Assembly (NCBI GenBank): GCA_017311315.1 | Contig: CM029671.1 | Location: 22,318,565-22,382,564 of the forward strand | Source of the DNA: Dendrocalamus latiflorus | Taxonomy: Eukaryota; Streptophyta; Magnoliopsida; Poales; Poaceae | Length of the DNA stretch: 64,000 nucleotides | Direction of reading: 5' to 3' | In this document: positions 45,301 to 58,000 of the stretch, piece by piece | How positions within the stretch are numbered: position 1 is the first letter of the stretch | Layout: the number at the start of each line of letters is the position of its first letter | Made by a program: the position numbers and the translations under genes | Notes under the pieces: generated by a model | Database searches by the model: none | Seen by the model: the letters and a program-made list of their open reading frames with translations, nothing else | Told to the model about the DNA's origin: nothing

Positions 45301-48056
45301 TGCTAATAGAAGTTCCAGGGAAATTTTTACCTGCTCGGATTCCATCCGCCTGAATACAATGCTGATCATCTGGGTTAACATGGCCTTTGATGTAGCCTGG
45401 TTCACAGGGCTCTTGCTGTGGAAATATAAGTAAATTATCAGACATGTCTCAATGTCAAAATAATAGAAAACTATGAGGTGGTAATATTAATATAACAAGT
45501 ACCTGTTGAGAGCAATATTATAGCATACTCTAATCACTCCAAGCAATGGTTCTCCGTGTACTGCATTCCAACAAACAGCATCAAACTCAAATTATGTATG
45601 GCATCTCACATTGTTCTTCTATATGGAAAGCTAGCTACATGCAGCAATACTTACACCTCCTCAATGTCTTTACATGGGCAATACATTGATTAACAACTTC
45701 TACATGTTTGCTTTTAGGCTTTTTATAAAGACATTTCTAGATATCTTCTTTAATTCACCAAAGAAAATGTATGACAAGAAACAAGCGTGCAAACTCAGAT
45801 ATGCAACTTGCGGCGATATGTACACAAAGTTATCGAAAAGTAAGCTCATACTGTGTCAGATCAACAAAGTTAAGAACGTAAAATTATTAAATGGCTAGAA
45901 CTTCGGGAAAAGGTATAGCCAACCCATAGCTGATAAGCTTAGCCTTTGCGTAGAGCAAGCCATGGGTGGGTTCGAATCAGCTTAGATTTATTGGCTTATA
46001 TCCTTTGCTATAGTAACTCATTTTCAAACTGTGCATTTTTTAAAGCGAGATTCATTTTCAAATTGTGTATTTTTTAAAGCAAGGTTTACTAATCGATTGT
46101 AATACACACTATATCAAGTTCAGCTGTACCGGCCAAAATCACATGTGACTGTCTCTCTCTTCGTATTTTCTCTTGCGAACAGCCAGAATTCAAAAGCCAT
46201 AAGCCACAACCCAAAAGAACCCACCCCATAATAGCTTAGAGATGCCATATTAACAACCACAATAGCTTCAAACCTGTCTAATAAATGGATTAATGGAATG
46301 TTTAAGAAAAATAGAAAATAATCTTTGCAAGGTTAGAAGGTACCTCTAAACCTATTTGAAGCAACAGCATTGAGAAGCACTTTCAAAACTTGGAGAACAG
46401 TACTGCAACACAGATATGTTGCTCAAGTCAGTATCTGTACAAAAGTGTGACCCAACACAATATCAGCTTAATGTGATGCATACCTGTCAGAGGACGTGTT
46501 ATCAACACAACCACAGACAATGTTCAGGATGTCAGTAAATAGTGGGGAATTTTTACCACCTTCTAAACCAGGATCACCTTCTAGATGATCATAAGCAATA
46601 AGTTTCTGGTAATCGAAATGAAACAGCCCAGTCAGAAAAGATTGTCCAATAAATGTCATGCAATATCGCAATGCAGAAAAGGAAAGGTAACAAAGTGTTC
46701 ACAATGTAAAGGTGGTAAAAACATATCAGAGGAACTATTCTTGGTGTAAAATTAGATACAATGAGATAAGGAGTGGCAATTAAGATATTTGTATGGGCTG
46801 CAACACATCCAGAGTAAAAAGCGCACGATTGACTCAATCCCCTTGTAATTTAGCACTGCCTGAGCTAGAAACACAAGGTAAGGATGGAAATGGATACCAT
46901 ATGGAGAAGATATGATATATGCCATATCTGTATATGTGATAGCAGCATAAGGACTCAAATCAGATTTACATTACATGTATATGAATACTAGCTAAACAAA
47001 TTGGCACATGAACAAAACTATCAAAAAAGGACATGATAGAGCTTAAATAGACATGTTTATACATCATGTTTGTGATTTGTGGATTATGCATAACATTTTA
47101 GTGAAGTTTGTGTGTAAAACTTACAGTAATGAATCAAGTTATTACTCAGACGTAAACTGTTCGCGCGCACACATTTGATTTTATCTCTAAATTCTATTCT
47201 ATACCCATATCCTCTTCAGATGATGGTAGTCTATGTTAGATACCGACCTTGTTGGACTTGTACACTAGTCAAATGGTATACACAACCTGCATCCATCTCT
47301 AACCCAATTGCCGAAATAACCAAATGTAAAGGGTTGTGCTATGGCTTTGCACATATGAAATGAGCACTAGTCCAATCCAGCATCTATCACCACATAAACG
47401 AGCAAAGTCTCATCCTACACAAGGCAACGTTGTTCTGTCACGCTAAGGACCAATGCCTTCACAGGAGTTTGCTATCGAAGTGAAAGATCACCCTGGCCGC
47501 ACCGCATTCGTCAGGTCAACGGTGCTCAGCGACAATGTTACGCAGTTTCCGCTTTGCAAGCATCAGGCAGGTAAACAAGTAGAAAGGAGCAGGAAAAGGA
47601 GATGCCGATTACATGGAGGCAGTCGAGCGCGGGCTCGGCGAGCTTGACGTGCTTGGTCTCGAAGGCCAGGCGTAGCGGTTGCAGCACCAGCTCGGCCTGG
47701 GACCCCTCGAGCACGCGCCCGGCCGACGCGAGCACCTGCGTGATGGGCACCGCCGCGCCGCCCTCCGCCGGCTGCTTCCCGTCCTCCTGCTGCTGCGGCT
47801 CCTGGCCCACCGCCCCCTTGATGCTATCTGCGAACACACACCACAAACCATAGCTCCCTCCTTAGCCACCGATCGGGCGCATGCACACACATGGATTGCA
47901 GCGAGAACCCAATGCGAGGGGGAGGGAGGGGGGGCACGCACCGAGGTAGGACTGGATGGATTGCTGGAGGGCAGCGAACTTGCCGCGGTTGGCGGAGCAC
48001 TCCTTGAGCATGGCCTCGAAGGCCCGCGTGACGAACCCTCCCGCGGCGCCCGCCAT
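36335..48056 (-). CDS. BIG: BIG-type ARF guanine-nucleotide exchange factor (Sec7 domain), 32 exons, 1725 aa
   Basis: All 32 exons keep phase with GT-AG junctions: 48056-47942, 47827-47613, 46605-46484, 46402-46344, 45560-45503, 45415-45331, 45234-45031, 44928-44870, 44751-44682, 44581-44513, 44433-44311, 44179-44126, 44024-43936, 43767-43671, 43571-43473, 43393-43187, 43021-42911, 42786-42602, 42517-41891, 41761-41344, 40300-40061, 39955-39832, 39701-39553, 39407-39054, 38837-38671, 38590-38376, 38263-38100, 37404-37291, 37182-37046, 36973-36685, 36586-36491, 36397-36335. The DCB-type N-terminus starts [19 protein letters not shown]. The Sec7 domain spans about residues 576-765, with the catalytic glutamic finger at Glu660 ([12 protein letters not shown]) and [13 protein letters not shown]. 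Met712 (WPKMSK) sits where brefeldin-sensitive plant ARF-GEFs carry Met. The protein ends [14 protein letters not shown], as in the family. It loads GTP onto ARF1 at the trans-Golgi to recruit AP-1 coats. Length fits Arabidopsis BIGs (about 1690-1790 aa). It looks intact. Confidence 0.95.
40301..41343 (-). other. Long intron of the ARF-GEF gene (intron 20)
   Basis: A 1,043-base AT-rich intron between exons ending at 41344 and starting at 40300. No element ends or nested ORFs of interest are seen. Confidence 0.6.
46015..46232. repeat. Dispersed repeat family R1, copy 3 (in an ARF-GEF intron)
   Basis: Contains CACTATATCAAGTTCAGC, CCAAAATCACATGTGACTG, CAGCCAGAATTCAAAAGCC and CCAAAAGAACCCACCCC, closely matching 8790-8962. 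It lies in the intron between exons 4 and 5. A word ending GTTTACTAATCGATTG or similar precedes it and may belong to the repeat. Confidence 0.5.
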
Positions 48057-48880
48057 GGCCGGAGCGCGCGCAGATCTCTCCTCCGGTCGCAGCGAGGGGG
48101 AATGGTTAGATCCGAGGAGGAGGAGCGGTCATGGGAGGGACGCGAGATCTGGAGGCTGGGGTTGAAGAGGAGAGGGAGGGGGGCTTGGATCTGAGCCTGA
48201 CTCCAGCTGTTTGCGTCGCTCGCCGGTTTCAGCAGATCGCGAGGACCATTTGCGCAATTTCTTTCACGGCATATACTTGTCCCCCCGTCGTAGACTACAA
48301 ATTTTTGTACAGATTCTGTGCGTGTGCGCTAGGTGAGTGGACCCGTTTGTTCAGCGTTGGCTTTTGCCTACATGCATGATGCATCCATGCATGGATGACG
48401 AAATATTAGGAGAAATGTGAATTTGGTATAATCTCCATTTTTACCCGGCTTAGGGGTTTCTAAATTTTTAAAATTTTACTAGATGTAGAGGGATATGTTA
48501 CATGTCTATACAAAATTTCAACATCAAATTCAATCGTATTTGTGATGTACAAAACATAGGCAAACACTCACTGAAATATTGCTTTTACTGTTCAGGCACT
48601 ATTTTAGCAAATCCTAGTCTTTTCGCATCTTGCAAATGCAAACGAGTTTGGTTTTGCAGAGTCATATACATACCCTTCCCAACGTTTAGTAATATTTTTT
48701 GAATTTTTTAATCGTATATTTTTTGAATTTTTAGGAACTTCTACGCTATGTGGATATGGAATTTACACAAAATTCAAATTTTTAGCGAATACGTCCCATG
48801 CATGAATAGTACGGCCAAATGGTACAGCAAGGTGAAAATTGGGATGTGTTATGTGGCACACCATATGTCTTGCCAGGTTA
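48057..48880. other. ARF-GEF upstream region
   Basis: GC-rich for about 200 bases upstream of the ATG at 48056 (5' UTR and promoter), then AT-rich sequence with several ATGCATG words (48371-48395) and no TATA box that I can place with confidence. No gene is seen. Confidence 0.4.
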
Positions 48881-49671
48881 GGGCAGTCCCAACCCAGAAA
48901 CCATGAGATGGTTTCCATAGATGCCATATCAGCAAGACACTCCTACGAGAAACTATCACTCCCAACGCCTCCAGTTTCTTGTAGTCATCCGTATTTAATT
49001 TGCTGACGCTTTCCTCTCACACATCTTCTCTCTCCTTTATCCACTTCCTCGCTTCTGTCTTCCCCATCCCCATCCTCTTCTCTCTCCACAGCAAATAGCA
49101 CGGCAAAAGCAGATGGCGGGGCCTCCTGTGCTCGCGTTCAGCAAGATGGCGAGCGGGGCGTGGTGGCTGGGAGGACCGCATCGCGGCTGCGGGCTGGGTG
49201 CTCGGCCAATAGCGCGGCATGGTGGCCGGCGAGGCCGCGTCGCTGCTGTGGTGTGGCATGCGGGCGGCGTGGTGGCCGGCGAGGCCACGTCGCTGCTGCG
49301 GTGTGGCATGTGGGCGGCGTGGTGGCCGGCGAGGCCACGTCGCTGCTGCGGTGTGGCATACAGCCGGCGACGAGTAGTCCACGCGGCGCGCCTACGAACG
49401 GTGCGGCATCCGGCGAGCAAGGCAGGTGGAGCCCCGACCGACAAGTCGGGCGGGAGCAGGGCAGGACCACACAGTGGAAACGAAGTAGAAGCCCCATCGC
49501 TGAAACTATCGATTTCTTGGCTCCTTGGAGGATGGGACGACATCGTTTCTCATCTGAGAAACCGTTTCTCTCTCTCACCTCCTTAATTGCATCGCCACGT
49601 CAGCTATTTGCTGAGCTGGCAACTTATTAAATGCCCATGGAAATGATCATCAGGCCGCGTTGGGACTGCCC
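48881..49671. mobile_element. PIF/Harbinger-type MITE (TSD TTA) with a GC-rich, possibly captured interior
   Basis: The ends GGGCAGTCCCAAC and GTTGGGACTGCCC are perfect 13-bp inverted repeats, flanked by TTA at 48878-48880 and 49672-49674. At 791 bp it is large for a Tourist MITE. The interior changes from AT-rich near the ends to very GC-rich (about 49110-49480) and holds a 50-bp tandem repeat. Overlapping ORFs cross the GC-rich part in four frames with no recognisable domain. GC-rich cargo between MITE ends suggests a captured host fragment, Pack-MITE style; the donor is unknown. Confidence 0.75.
49221..49370. repeat. 50-bp tandem repeat, three units
   Basis: Units start GGTGGCCGGCGAGGCC at 49221, 49271 and 49321, exactly 50 bases apart. 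They differ at only a few positions, and the end of the third unit diverges. Fifty is not a multiple of three, so the array cannot keep one reading frame across units. Confidence 0.9.
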
Positions 49672-49674
49672 TTA

Positions 49675-52099
49675 GTTCGGAGCTAAATTCGAGCATTTCG
49701 AGGATTGGACAAGCCCGGTAAATTTCATTAAGTTGGGTCGATTAGGTGGAAAGTCGAGCTCAAATCAAGCTAGCCCACACATTTGTTTGCACTCCAACCT
49801 AGGCTCAAGCATGCAGAAGTCTGAACTCACATCAATTTATGGGGTTTTCGTATTAGTTGCGATGATTGAATTTTCACTAAAAATAAGTAGTAGTTAACTG
49901 AAAAAAGTAACTTTATAAAGTGAGAACAGCGGTGAAAAAAGTGTTTAAAAGATGCATATGTAAGACGGGGGTGAGAGGAGCAGGGTACGTGATGCGCTCA
50001 TAGCCCTCCATCTTGTCCTTAAAACGAAAGGAGTGCAGAAGCCGCTTAATAGTCCAGTTATTCATATTGACTTCTGTCTTCTTCCAGCAGAAGCCAGAAA
50101 TAAAAGTCAATACAAACATCTCATATACATACGACCCTTAGTTAAGCTTGAAGCCTTACATGTCACATTGCTTTTGCATCTACTCCTAATAAAACTAAGG
50201 ATGACCTAAAAAGTTCAAATTTGTATGCTTTCAAAAGAAAATTTTCATAAATTTATACAGGTACAAAGCTTCTTGAGGGCCAAAAGGGGCACAACCCTCT
50301 TTTATAGAAGTTTTCTTAAGCAAGTGCTGGAGCTGGAGGGGAGAAGCTGTGAGATTTTTGTAGTCGGTGTCTATGGGGAGGGCGGTGCCGGAGATCCCTC
50401 ACTGCTCCACGTGAGTGCGCAGTCGGAGGCGAAAGGATGGCCCGACTGTGGAACTAGCATAGGTAGAGTTAGAGGCAAAGGAGTCACCTGGGCTGCTAGA
50501 AGCATAGTAATCAGCAAAGATAGACACACAAAGGTATAATTATTATTTAATTTTTTTGACATGTGGAGCTATTGATCCAAAAAGCATTCTATGGTTGTTT
50601 TACTTCTAGGCAATACTAGGTTGGGTTAACAAAATAATTTTGATGTGCATGAGTTATTATGGAATATATTATGAGTTCTTTCTGGACATCCACATAGAGA
50701 GCACATCAGTCGAGTGGCAAAGATAAAGAGCTACGTTACTCTTGAGATGGTTTGTGTTTGAACTACAATATCAAATCTTGACTGCAGCATCGCATCATGG
50801 TTGATAATAGGAAGATTTTAAACTCATTTTGAAGATTGTTTTCTTAACTCACACTTTTTATTCTTATTATATTCATGAGAAATTTCTTAACGAGCAAGAA
50901 CAACTACCTCCAGAGGAGTTTCTCTAGAGGTAGTATATGTTATAATGTTCTAACAAATTGCACAAATAACCTCTTCTACTATGATTGGTAGAGAAGTACC
51001 CACCTTGAATTAAAATGCAACAAGTTCAAGGAAATTTAGAATATAGGATCCTTGTTTTTTGATCAGAAGAAAATTTGGCATTTTATCTAATCTACTAGAC
51101 TGCCAGACAAGTGTGAAACTTCTTCTGAAGCAAGCTCCTCAATTCATAATGCTATTTCCTAAGTATATGCTATTGTCATCAAGGTAATTTGTTATGTCAA
51201 AAGTGCATGTTCTTTCTCAGTTATGCAACTTGCGCTGGCTATTTTTTTCTATTTATCTTCTCTATGCTAGGAGTGGTATAAGACTTGCTTTCACTGGTTA
51301 AGATGTCCTAAATTGCTTAAAGATTTCAATAGACCATCTGGACAAGGAGTATCACTTGTAATTTGTCTGTACTTTTTGCTATTTAGCTATATTGGTGGTG
51401 TTAACATATATTAATTGATGCATGGTATTGCCTTATTGTTATTACTAACTGAATACCCGTGCGTTGCTACGGATTTTTAAAATTTATCATACTACATGTT
51501 CTGAAACTCACGGGTGGCAAAAATTTTTAGAATATGCATACAAACATGTTCTAAAAATTTTTAAATCCGTAGCAACATATGGGTATTCAGCTAGTAGAAG
51601 GAAAAAAATTCAAAATTCATACAGGGAATGAGGCCAAAGGGGTATATGCCCCCTCCCCCTTCTCTAAAAGATTTCTTAAGCAAGTACATAGGGTTATAAC
51701 TTCAGTGCTAAGTAAATGCTAAACTAGCCTCTTCTTTCAAAGCTTAATAAGGAAATTATATCACATTGACCCCTTGACATTTCCCTTCAAGCTTCGCCAC
51801 TGAATTTATATATGTTTTTGGTAAAAAAAAAAACAAACTAACTAAGTTGCTTGAAACAATTACTAGCAAATGGGCTTCACAGATAGGAAAATCAAATGGA
51901 CTTCTGTTGAGAGAAGTCAAAAGCCAAAAACCGTTAAAAGCCAGACAGTTAAGATGATGTGTGTGGAACGTATGTAAAACTGGTGTCCCAGTTCCCCCTT
52001 GTAAAACTCTGCTTAGCATTCAATACAAGCTGGACAGTGCCTTTTATCAAAAAAAAATCGATGGTGCAAAAAATTCTGTAAGCAGAAGATTGTGCTAAT
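49675..52099. other. Intergenic between the ARF-GEF and DUF707 genes
   Basis: Mostly AT-rich. It contains the 154-bp inverted-repeat element at 51443-51596. An ORF at 50225-50539 has a vaguely P-loop-like stretch but no convincing domain. The stretch just below 52100 is the likely 3' UTR of DUF707. Confidence 0.4.
51443..51596. mobile_element. Short fold-back MITE (TACTARCTGAATACCC ends)
   Basis: The left arm TACTAACTGAATACCC plus GTGCGTTGCTACGG is inverted on the right, as TACTAGCTGAATACCC plus ATATGTTGCTACGG on the other strand. The arms are about 40 bp with a short middle, forming a long hairpin. Flanking duplications are not clear. Confidence 0.65.
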
Positions 52100-55000
52100 C
52101 TACTGTTGGATCCTATTCTTCCTTTTTCTTCGTGGGCGAGCAAATGGATCAACCCATGTTCTGTCTTCCCTGGCGGCCCGCTCCCAACGCTTCTGGAAAC
52201 CACGAAGCTCCATCCGTGATTTTTTCCTGACCTAACAGATCAAAACCAAATTATGGTAAGCTCCAAAACTACAATTGGCTGATCATATGTCAATCGCATC
52301 ATCTAGATGACTACACATAATGTTTGCCCAGGTATTTTTAACTGCAGCGAAGTATATAATTTACAAGTGAAATAGTGGTTATTGTTTAGACTTATAGCTG
52401 GTTTTAATGCATTAACTGTCAAATGAGCATCATATGGACGTATGCCCCAGCTTAGTAGTAGTTCGTTAGCTCACCTTTGTCCGCATATCAAGGCCTGCTG
52501 CTCTCACCTGGTTACAAATTACAACATGCATTAAGGACAAGCCACATTAAGAAATCTAACTAGAACGTACGTGCTTTTTGGGGTCAAGCAAAGACGGCAT
52601 ACTCTCGGTTGTTGCTGCACTTGCGCAGTTTTCTGACCAAGAGGATGGATGTTTTTGCCATTTGTGCGCTGCTGCCAGAATTCAAAACAAATAACATATG
52701 AAACTCTTAATATTAAGATGCAGATATAAGGCTTGACATTATCACTAAGATTATCAAATGATATTTTCATCGTCACGTTTAATACAATTCCACTTTTCAC
52801 CCCAACGGTAGTTACTAATCAATCAATCACATGCACCATTTCAGTGTAGCTCTGTGTATTCACCATTTCAGTGTGGCTCTGTGTATTCACATGACACCAT
52901 GGCTTGCCCTGTAAAATATCAACGACAACAAGGGCATTTTTGCCTCCCAAAATCCTTATTTGTCGAGAAGCTATATGAATTATGCACATGACTGCAGTGA
53001 AAACTCAAGAAAGTGATTAAGTGAATGACTGGGCTGAAAAATATTGCCATGCTGTATTATTCTCATATGGGCACATATGTATGGTTTGCAGGAGATTGTC
53101 AATGTTGCAATAAGGAAAACAGAAGTTTGTACAAACCTTTATTGTTGCGGAACCTCCTAATGTCTGCACTCCTCGATGAACTATATATTCACTATCAACT
53201 ACTCCAATGTTCTTTGTCCTGTCACCCTAAAAACAGTAAAAGGAAAGGTCTAGTTGGACAATGAGGTAATAATCAGTGTTTAAGAAGGTGCTAGGCATTA
53301 GATGGGCGGCGAGGTGGGGCCTAGCGCCTAGAGGGTATAGGCAACCGAATTAAAAATAAAGACAGCATTACCGAAGATAAGCAATCATGTAGATATATTT
53401 GATGTTTAGATGAAAAAATTATTATCTTGAGCAACAATAATAGCTCACTATCCATTGATGTAAATACTTGATATAAAGTTGTATAGCGGCAAATATTTCA
53501 TGAATATTTTATATAGCGGCAAAAAACCCAAACCAACGATCCAGCACGAATCCGAGCACATATAGCATCCCACGCCTCCTCGGCCCCACCATCAAGGTCT
53601 GGGACCCCTGCCACCTCCCCCGCCTCGCCGTCGGCGCCACCTTGCTGCCTAGGTGCCGCCTACCTCGCCGATTGGCCTAGGGCTCGGTGGCGGGGTGACG
53701 CCCAATGCCTAGGCGCCCGTCTAGGCTGCCTTCTTGGACACTGACTGATAATACTATGATAGTATGGAAACTGAAAAGACGCTTAAATACAAATGTGAAT
53801 AACTAAGGAAAAGCTTCCATTCCTCTAAATCAAATACACTCAAGCAGAAGGAATTTAAATGTAGACAGTAACTACAGTACTACATTACCAATGCCCTGTG
53901 CTGTCTGAACTAAAAATATAAAGCACGCCACAACAATTTAAATGTGACCATCATCAAACCTGAGCACAGTACCCAAATTTGTAATCAATGCCCCATCCAT
54001 GGATAAGATCATTCTGTAAAAACACAACATTAATGTATCAATGGCTGGAATAGTTCACAAAAGATAATAGGTGAAAGGCACAAGAGAAATATTGGACTAT
54101 GGTAAGGTAGTAAGGTGGCACAAACATAACTAGGTTGATCAATGTCAATGTCTTCTGGCAATCACCAGTAAATTTAACTACGAACTATGAATTAATAGTG
54201 GATTGATTCCTTTTCCTGACAAATGCAGCAGTTATAATCTGTGAAGTATGTACAGGCATTTAAATGAGTTCGTAAACAACTACAAAGCTTAGACAACCAG
54301 AATCACATAGTATCCAAACTAATCGCAAGTGAAAACTGGAAATTCTAAAAAATAATGTTGAGCCAGTAAGACAAGTAGCTAGCAAGTTTCGTACTACCTT
54401 GTGTACATATTGACAGATTTTGTAATCTGTAGCAATTTAGAAAGAAACAGAATATGTAGATGTTAACTTAACATTAAGAATAGTGACTGTAATCAGGGTT
54501 CAGAACCCGCCCCACTGCCTGGCTGTGAAAACTGTTTTCCTTTTTGTTTCAAAATGTCAAATTTGATATTTTCAGGATTTGATGTTTGGATAATGTCTGA
54601 ACAATAACAATACATCTATTCCACCAAAAATGGGGATCAAAGGGTGTCATTTAGGCCCTCAACCAGCCTTTTTTATAAAAACCATCCGCGACTGGTTTTC
54701 GCCAGTTTCTTCAACCCTGATTGGAATGCCATAAGGTCCAGAATGCACTAACTTTCAGGCTTCCATCACCACTTTACCAAACATGGTTAATCAGAGTTAT
54801 TCATGTCCCTACCAATTCGCAACTCAAAATTCCAACGTGGGACTAACCACACAAATGGACCTCTCAGGCCTACCTGAAACTGTACTACCCCTGGCCACAA
54901 ATTAGGGACTGCTCAAAGGAACAGTTCTGTAGGCTGGTTTGATTGTAATTTTAAATGTGAGCACATGGTCAATATTTCATCGAATACAGCCCTTACCTGG

Positions 55001-58000
55001 ATAAGATGCCAAGCACATTGCCAAGCTGATTTTGAGAAAACTGGTGCCATGCCCTCAACCCATCTGTAGATTAAATAATTGTCATGTCAAGCACAAATCT
55101 GATGCAGGTCTGTTGCTAGGTGACAAAAATGTAAGCACCGTGGTTACTACGTAGTAAGACAATGCTAGTATACTACACTAGATTAGTTAGTGTACATGTG
55201 GAACCACATTATCTAATTAAATTAGATACTTCATTAACAAAATAAGGATGCATGCATGAAAAGGGAGTTAATGCGGCAATTATTTTTTCTTAATATGCAT
55301 TAATGCAGGCGTTTTTTTGGGGGGGGGGGGGGGGACCAACTATGAATTGCAGTCCTCCGATCTAATGAATGGATGGTCAAGATGCTCTGGATCTACCAGT
55401 CAATATCTTTCCGTATATAGCTTAAATTTGAATTCGTGCCTTTTATATTAGTATAGATAAAGTAGTAACCAATGTGTAGAGAATTAGGGGAACACCTCAC
55501 ACCCAATGTGGGGGGGTGACTTTCATATATATAACCATGTACAACTTGAGTTACAAGAAAGGGTAACTTGGGTATACATATATCTAATATCCGCCCGCAG
55601 TCACAGCGGGAGGGAACAGGACGCAGAGACTGGACCTAAAGTCATTAAACAATTGTACAGGTAGTCCCTTAGTCATGATGTCCGCGAACTGATGTGCGGA
55701 GGGAACATGAAGCACGCGGATTTGTCCCAAAGCAACCTTTTCGCGGACGAAGTGGATGTCAATCTCGATGTGCTTCGTGCGACGGTGATGAACCGGATTG
55801 GCTGTCATGTAGACTGCACTAACATTGTCGCAATAGACAATGGTCGCCGAAGGGATCGAGACATGAAGCTCCTGAAGCAACTGTCACAGCCAGCAGCATT
55901 CAGCAACTGCATGAGCAACAGCCCTATACTCAGCCTCTGCACTGGAACGGGACACTGTAGTGTGCCGCTTCGAAGACCAGGAGACCAAGTTGTCGCCGAG
56001 GAAGATGCAGTAGCCGGAGGTGGAACGCCGAGAGTCAGGGCAGCCGGCCCAGTCAGCGTCAGAGTAGGCAGTGATGGAGGACACACTGGCAGTGCCGAGA
56101 TGTAGGCCTGCGTCGAGGGTGCCCTTTACATAGCGTAGGATGCGCTTGATCAGAGCAAGGTGCGGCTCCCGCGGGTCGTGCATGAAGAGACAGACTTGCT
56201 GAACGGCGTAGGCAAGGTCCGGACGAGTTAGAGTAAGGTACTGTAGAGCGCCAGCAAGACTCCGGTACTCCGAGGGGCTGTCGACAGAGGCGCCGTCAGT
56301 GGCGGACAGCTTGGCCCGAGAGTCAATAGGTGTCGCTATAGGGTGACACTCGGCCATGCCAGCCCGCTGAAGAAGATCAACGGCGTATTGTCGCTGGGAC
56401 AGAAGTAGGCCGTCGGAGGAGCGCGTGACGGAGATGCCGAGGAAGTGGTGGAGAGCACCGAGGTCCGTCATGGCGAACTCGGAGCTGAGCCGGTCGGTGA
56501 TGCGCCACAGAAGAATCGGGGAAGACGCCGTCAAGATGATGTCGTCAATGTAGAGCAGCAGGTAGGCGACATCATCTCGATCTTTATAAATAAAGAGAGA
56601 CGTGTCAGACTTCGCCGTCGTGAAGCCGTGCGCGCAGATGTAAGAAGCAAACCGCTGGTGCCATGCTCGAGGAGCCTGCTTGAGACCGTATAGTGACTTG
56701 TGCAAAAGACAGACGGAGTTAGGAGCCGAAGGGTCGACGAAGCCGGACGGCTGTTGGCAGTAGACTGTTTCCGCAAGGTCGCCATGAAGAAAGGCGTTCT
56801 TCACGTCGAGCTGATGAATAGGCCAGTCCCGCGATGCAGCAATGCTTAGCACAGCGTGGATGGTGGCTGGCTTGACCACCGGGCTGAACGTAGCACCAGT
56901 GTCGAGCACCCAGGGAGTAGCGCCTTGAAGGGCCATTTGGTTCAGGGCGGCAATGAGTCCCGCCTGGTCCCAACCGCCATCTTGAGAGGTTCCGGGCGGC
57001 GGAGAAATGAACTGTTGCTGCACGTCCGACTGGGAGGAGAAGTGGGCGGGCGTGAAGGCCGTGTGAGCCTGTGGAGCCGGCCCAAGGAGACCCGGCGCGC
57101 GCCAGGCTTGCTGCTGGTTTTGCCGCCTGAACCATGGCTGCGGCTGCTGCTGCTGTCCGGGCATCGGGCCGAAACAGACCCATGGCCCAGAGGGGATGGG
57201 AGTGCGCGGACCCCCCTGGGAAGTCTGCTGGTCGCGGCGACCAGCGCCGGTGCTGCTGCCAGTGTTGCCGCCACCGCTGTTGGTACTGCCGCTGCCGCTT
57301 TTCTTGTTGTTGCGGCGGTTGGAGGAGGTCTGCTGACCACCTTGGCTGTGCGTCGCGCCGAGGCACGTAGAGCCAGAGCGGCAAGCCGTGTCGCATGTGG
57401 GGAAGCGGGCGAGGAGTGCAGTCTCGGAGGAAACCTTGCCCTCATTGGCGAGGCGAAGTTCTTTGAGGACGAGTTTCTCGCGCGCGGTGTTGAAGTCTCT
57501 GGAAGTGGCGTGGTGTCGGCGATGTTGTCCGCCGTGCTGGAGAAGCGCGGGTTGAGGCCGCGGAGGAGGTTGAGGACCAGCTGCGACGGTGAAACAGCAT
57601 GGCCGACATCGCGCAGGGCATCGGCGACGGTCTCCATGCGCTGGCAATAGTCGTTGATGGAGAGATCGCCCTGCTTCATCGAGGAAAATTCCTCATGCAG
57701 GAAGACGGCACGGGGCTCCTTGTTGGCCAGAAAGAGGCCCTCGATGGCGACCCATAGTTGGCGCGCCGATTGATCTTGCGCCATAGCGAGGTCCTGAACG
57801 TTGGAGGTGATGGAGCCGAGAAGCCAACTATGGACGCAGGAATCGTCCATGACCCACTAGGGATCATTGGGATTGGCCGGTAAAGTCACGTCGATGTGGC
57901 CGCGAAGCCCGAATTTTCCCACCAAGGACTTGAAGAAGGGCGACCACTTGTGGAAGTTTGGGTGTTTCAACTCGAGGACGAGAGGAACATGTGAGCGGAC

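Noticed and set aside
50225..50539. ORF with VVGVYGEGGAG, reminiscent of an NB-ARC P-loop
   Set aside because: The Lys-Thr/Ser of the Walker A motif is absent, no downstream NB-ARC or LRR motif follows in any frame, and the surrounding sequence is AT-rich intergenic DNA.
56719..57650. Long ORFs in other frames across the copia gag linker, including plus-strand 264 aa
   Set aside because: They overlap the recognisable gag-pol frame and have biased composition; no homologous domain.
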